Part shown: positions 60,880 through 64,000 of the stretch, piece by piece
Numbering within the stretch: the first letter of the stretch is position 1
How the letters are laid out: the number at the start of each line of letters is the position of its first letter
Source of the DNA: Lates calcarifer
Lineage: Eukaryota; Chordata; Actinopteri; Centropomidae
DNA: 64,000 bases
Direction of reading: 5' to 3'
Assembly: GCF_001640805.2 (NCBI RefSeq)
Contig: NC_066850.1
Coordinates: 3,073,549 to 3,137,548, forward strand
The notes under the pieces: model-generated
What the model saw: only the letters and a program-made list of their open reading frames with translations
Databases searched by the model: none
What the model was told of the DNA's origin: nothing
Made by a program: the position numbers and the translations under genes

Positions 60880-61060
60880 GACCTTGGCCCATACAGAGCA
60901 ACATGGCGGTCGTCTGTAAAACGATCCGACGAGAGCAGAAGATGAAGAGCTCGCTGGAAGAGGAGTACGGCACGCTGCTCAACACGTGGCGAGCTGAAAA
61001 ATGAACGAGCGAGCAGCACAACAGCGTGAACCCAGCGGAAGTTATGGGAGCGGCAGGCAG
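60880..61060 (+). promoter_or_regulatory. possible promoter: YY1-like and ETS-like words
   Basis: Within 180 bp lie CAACATGGCGG, an ETS-type GCGGAAGT and several CpG (ACGATCCGACGAG, CACGTGGCGAGC), in a window otherwise low in CpG. This combination is seen at TATA-less vertebrate start sites. No TATA box is nearby. Evidence is motif-level only. Confidence 0.25.
60903..61004 (+). CDS. short protein-like frame with strong start context, low confidence
   Basis: ATG at 60903 has the context GCAACATGGCGG, a good Kozak match. It opens a 33-residue frame rich in charged residues: MAVVCKTIRREQ, then KMKSSLEEEYGTLLNTWRAE, Lys and a stop. The last two thirds would form an amphipathic helix. The same frame is open upstream to 60705, but that part looks less protein-like. 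AACATGGCGG also resembles the YY1 site found at the start of many vertebrate transcripts, and GCGGAAGTT (about 61035) is an ETS-type core. No donor site follows before the stop, so it would be a single-exon mini-protein, an upstream frame, or a fragment of a retrocopy. I do not recognise it. Confidence 0.22.
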   Translation: MAVVCKTIRREQKMKSSLEEEYGTLLNTWRAEK

Positions 61061-61139
61061 ATCAGTGGCTTTCCCCCCGTGGCAGATTACACAGAACACA
61101 CACAATGAGAGACAGGAATATGGCAGCAGCTCACTTTTT

Positions 61140-61285
61140 CTCCCCTAATTATCAGACGCCATATTGGCTCTCTTCAGGAAGAGAGGAGGTAATTTTGTTT
61201 CTGAGTCCTTTTGGGAAATTAATTCATTTTACTAAAGTGACTTGGTAATTACAGTGACATCAAGGTTAATTGCCAAATCTGTATT
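61140..61285. promoter_or_regulatory. candidate enhancer block
   Basis: CCCCTAATTATCAGACGCCA, GGGAAATTAATTCATTTTAC, GACTTGGTAATTACAGTGAC and AAGGTTAATTGCC place four TAATTA/TTAAT-type cores in 140 bp of repeat-free sequence. Confidence 0.38.
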
Positions 61286-61289
61286 GCTT

Positions 61290-63385
61290 TGGTGCCGTCA
61301 ACGTCAAAGAAATCTGTTCTCTAAACACTCAACAGTCGACAACAGACCACACAAGCGCACAGACACAAACACACACCCCGTTTGGATTGTGTGTGCTTTT
61401 TCATCTGAACCGAAGCCTGCGCACGAGCAGACACACAACAACACCACGTGACGCAGGCTCTAAAGATGCTTCCCGACTGAATGAAAACAGTAAACAAAGC
61501 AAAAGGTCAAAATGAATAGATGAAATCAAAGTACAATCTAATACCCATTTACAGATTTACGTATACATGTGATGAGCTACGTGCATGATGTGACCTAAAG
61601 AAGCATTTATTTTAGTAATGAAGTCCATTATCAGCTGATGACAATCCCCTCTCTGATGACGAGCTTTGTCCACAGCTCACTGTTTGCTGAGGTTGGGCCA
61701 TAAATTCACACAGAAAAGTTTATTAACAAAACAAGGCAAAGTCATCAGGGTGAAACCTTGGTAATCATTATTACGAAATAGAATTCATTTGTTCTCCAGG
61801 GACCAAATCAGCAATAAAAGACATCGTCCTCATTAACGGACCAGGATAAGGTGCCAACTGCGGTTGTTATGAAATATGTTTATTGAAAATTGTGCGGAAA
61901 AGCCCAAGTACAGCATGCTCCACAAATATAAGTGCTGATTTGCAATCCTTCCTTCTTACCCTTTTATCCTTGAATAATTTGAATTACATTATTTTGCTTA
62001 ATGTTGGTGCCCCTGTGCTGCTGCGCCCTAATCAACGTACACTTTGATGTCTTCTTTAATGTGTGTGGGTTTTTCGGTGTGTTTCTGTTTCTCTGCCGAG
62101 CTGGTTCGACAGTTTCCTCTAGACAATATTGCCGGTTCTGACATCAGAGCATAAATCACGGAGGCAACGCAAGTAAAAACAAGAAGATGATTTTATTCGC
62201 GAGTCCATTTCTTTCTCTTATGCACCCAGAAACACTGCAACATGACTGGCACTTCACAAACTAAATATGTTCTGCCTTGACATGCTTTCTAGAGTTTTCA
62301 CAGAGCAGTAGCAGAGTGAGAGGAGGGTGCCAAGAAATAACTTAAATGTGCTGAATTTAATGGAGGCCCAGCGCATCCAAGTATCAGATCCCACAGCCAA
62401 GACTCCGTCCCACGTTACTGCCGCTCGTGTTCGTGCATATGCCTTTCCCATCCCGACAACAGGTGCTGCATCAGCCAGACAGGATGTTCCTGGATGTTGC
62501 GGGAATCCCTTAGGTCTCAGTCTCCTGCTGCCTGGGGCAGCTGCCAACAAGCAGACGTACAAAAGAATATATTGACCAGACGACGACACACAAGATTCCT
62601 CTGTGTTTGTTTGCAGAAAAAGTCAGCGGTGCCATGTAATGTAGGAGAAACCACGAGAACGACTGTCATTTTGACAGCATCTGTTTACATGGATCAAGCT
62701 TCAGGCTTTAATGTGCAACACTGAGGATTTTCATGCCAGAAATACATCTTAAGATAAATACCTTCTGTGTCACTTTGTTGAAGCTGGGAGGGACTGAATT
62801 CAACTAACATTAACTATCAGTTTTAAACTGCTAAAATTACGATAACAGCATTACTTTCTATAACATCTGCAACTCAATGTCATTTCTAACGAATGCCCAC
62901 CACGTTGCGTATTTGGCCTTGCAACAAATTCACAGTTTTTACAGATACATTTTTCTTTGGACACGACCTCAGGAGTGTGCCACATTGCATTTAACTACAA
63001 ATAAGCCTCTGAATCCCTGAACACTTTCATTCGGCTGCAGAACTGAAAGACCTTGTGATGCAACATAATATTCATATGGATATAATGCATCATAATACAA
63101 CACAGTATTTCACTTTATACTTATATCAGACTTGATAAAGGTTTACATGATTGTGTTCTATTACTGTTATTAAGCAAAGCAGTTCTCTGTAGGCACAGAT
63201 TAATGTCTCAATATGGAAATATAGATGTAATTTAAGCAGTAAAGATCATGTAACTATATTAGGTTCGTCTTTCTTTATATTATTACAAATCCACAATGTG
63301 TGCAGTTTCATGTGAGTCACTTAACCCGGCAGCTCACAGCGTCTGTGCAGCTCTTAACCAATCAGAGAGCAGCTCAAGGCCAGAC
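61290..63385. other. non-coding stretch
   Basis: No recognised gene. The opposite-strand frames near 62254-62589 and 62327-62575 share the same bases without protein-like content. A complex block at 61795-61860 (ACCAAATCAGCAATAAAAGA, CTCATTAACGGACC) could be regulatory. Confidence 0.5.
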
Positions 63386-63387
63386 AA

Positions 63388-63422
63388 CCCGAGCTTCCTG
63401 AGTGATCAATGCTCCCTCTGTC

Positions 63423-63467
<45 letters not shown>

Positions 63468-63494
63468 ACACCCGAGCTTCCTGAGTGATCAATG
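63388..63494. repeat. 24-bp direct repeat flanking a poly-C tract
   Basis: Identical 24-bp words at 63388-63411 and 63471-63494 (CCCGAGCTTCCTGAGTGATC plus AATG) bracket 43 consecutive C (63424-63466). The Pro-rich and Gly-rich frames here come only from the homopolymer. The structure may be a real slippage duplication or an assembly error at a hard-to-sequence tract. Confidence 0.95.
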
Positions 63495-63499
63495 TCTGT

Positions 63500-63780
63500 G
63501 TCCGGGACGCCAGGCAGGGCCGGTGAGCCGCCGCGGCCAGGCTCGGGGCTGACATTAGCGGACACGGGGTGAGTGATGTCAGCCTCCCGCTCCCAGGGGG
63601 GTGGGGGGCACGGCGGAGGCAGGGGATCTGGCTCGGCCCAAAGCAGTGGGCTCGGAGAAAGGTCACTGCTCAGCCTGGTGTGATTAATAAGACAAGAAGC
63701 TGAGTGTCCCCAATGCCATTATCAATATCCGTGGCCACCAGCCGGCCTAACTGCATATGCAGCAGGAGTCACACACACAA
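63500..63780. other. GC-rich unique sequence
   Basis: CpG-containing, GC-rich DNA up to about 63660 (GCCGCCGCGGCC, GGGGGGTGGGGGGC), then mixed sequence. No gene with supported structure. It could be part of a regulatory region or first exon, but no start or splice signal decides it. Confidence 0.4.
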
Positions 63781-63783
63781 GCT

Positions 63784-63808
63784 AAAAATAAATAAATAAA
63801 TAAATAAA
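63784..63808. repeat. (AAAT)n microsatellite
   Basis: About six AAAT units. Confidence 0.93.
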
Positions 63809-64000
63809 CACATGCAATGACTCGGATAGATGCACAAACATAGTTAAATCTTACCGGTGTGTGGTGGTCCCATTTGCTCGTTAATGTGAGAGGTCAGCTA
63901 TCAATTAGATCATATTTATTCACAACAACAGCTCTGACTCAACCTGATTCTGGTAATGACTCACAGCGCACAAATCCGAGAGGTGAAAGCCTGGGACTAA

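Noticed and set aside
63374..63666. Poly-proline and poly-glycine frames
   Set aside because: They are translations of the poly-C tract in different frames and strands.
1..64000. tRNA, rRNA, snRNA and well-known microRNA genes
   Set aside because: I looked for B-box-like GGTTCGAATCC words, conserved rRNA segments and familiar microRNA seeds and saw none; a covariance-model scan would be needed to exclude weak cases.

Overview
The window looks like nuclear DNA from a ray-finned fish, most likely a percomorph teleost. Three things suggest this: decayed Tc1/mariner transposons of fish type, short interspersed repeats of the kind that are common in percomorph genomes (for example GCTAACATG-rich blocks), and many CA/TG microsatellites. 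There is no bacterial-style coding density. Almost all open frames over 60 codons look like chance. I see no rRNA, tRNA, CRISPR array or operon. Species and locus cannot be named from sequence alone.

Layout. Positions 1-113 are an assembly gap, followed directly by a tandem array (114-888). From 890 to 10.4 kb the DNA is unique and AT-rich, with no recognised gene. At 10.47 kb there is a MITE-like copy. Just downstream, at 10954-11779, is the best gene candidate: a four-exon reading frame with GT-AG junctions, matching phases, a 99-residue product and an AATAAA signal at 11861. From 12 to 31 kb lie scattered repeat fragments (13.9, 14.4, 17.1, 18.4, 18.7, 20.6, 22.7 and 27.1-27.6 kb), including the C-terminal end of a Tc1 transposase, between stretches that may be regulatory. 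A second, longer Tc1 remnant occupies 31.47-32.52 kb on the minus strand. From 32.6 to 64 kb the sequence is mostly non-coding: candidate regulatory blocks rich in homeodomain-type TAAT cores, a locally duplicated block (35.2 and 36.4 kb), a perfect 24-bp inverted repeat (39975-40029), purine-rich tracts (45.66-47.1 kb), a C-poor GTT-rich degenerate minisatellite (53.88-54.45 kb), and a long poly-C flanked by a 24-bp direct repeat (63.39-63.49 kb).

How it may work together. The overall picture is a gene-poor interval, or a very large intron, carrying possible distal enhancers and old mobile elements. The small spliced gene at 10.95 kb and a short protein-like frame with a YY1-like start context at 60.9 kb are the only coding candidates I would pursue. 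All regulatory calls rest on motif content and sequence complexity; conservation could not be tested here.
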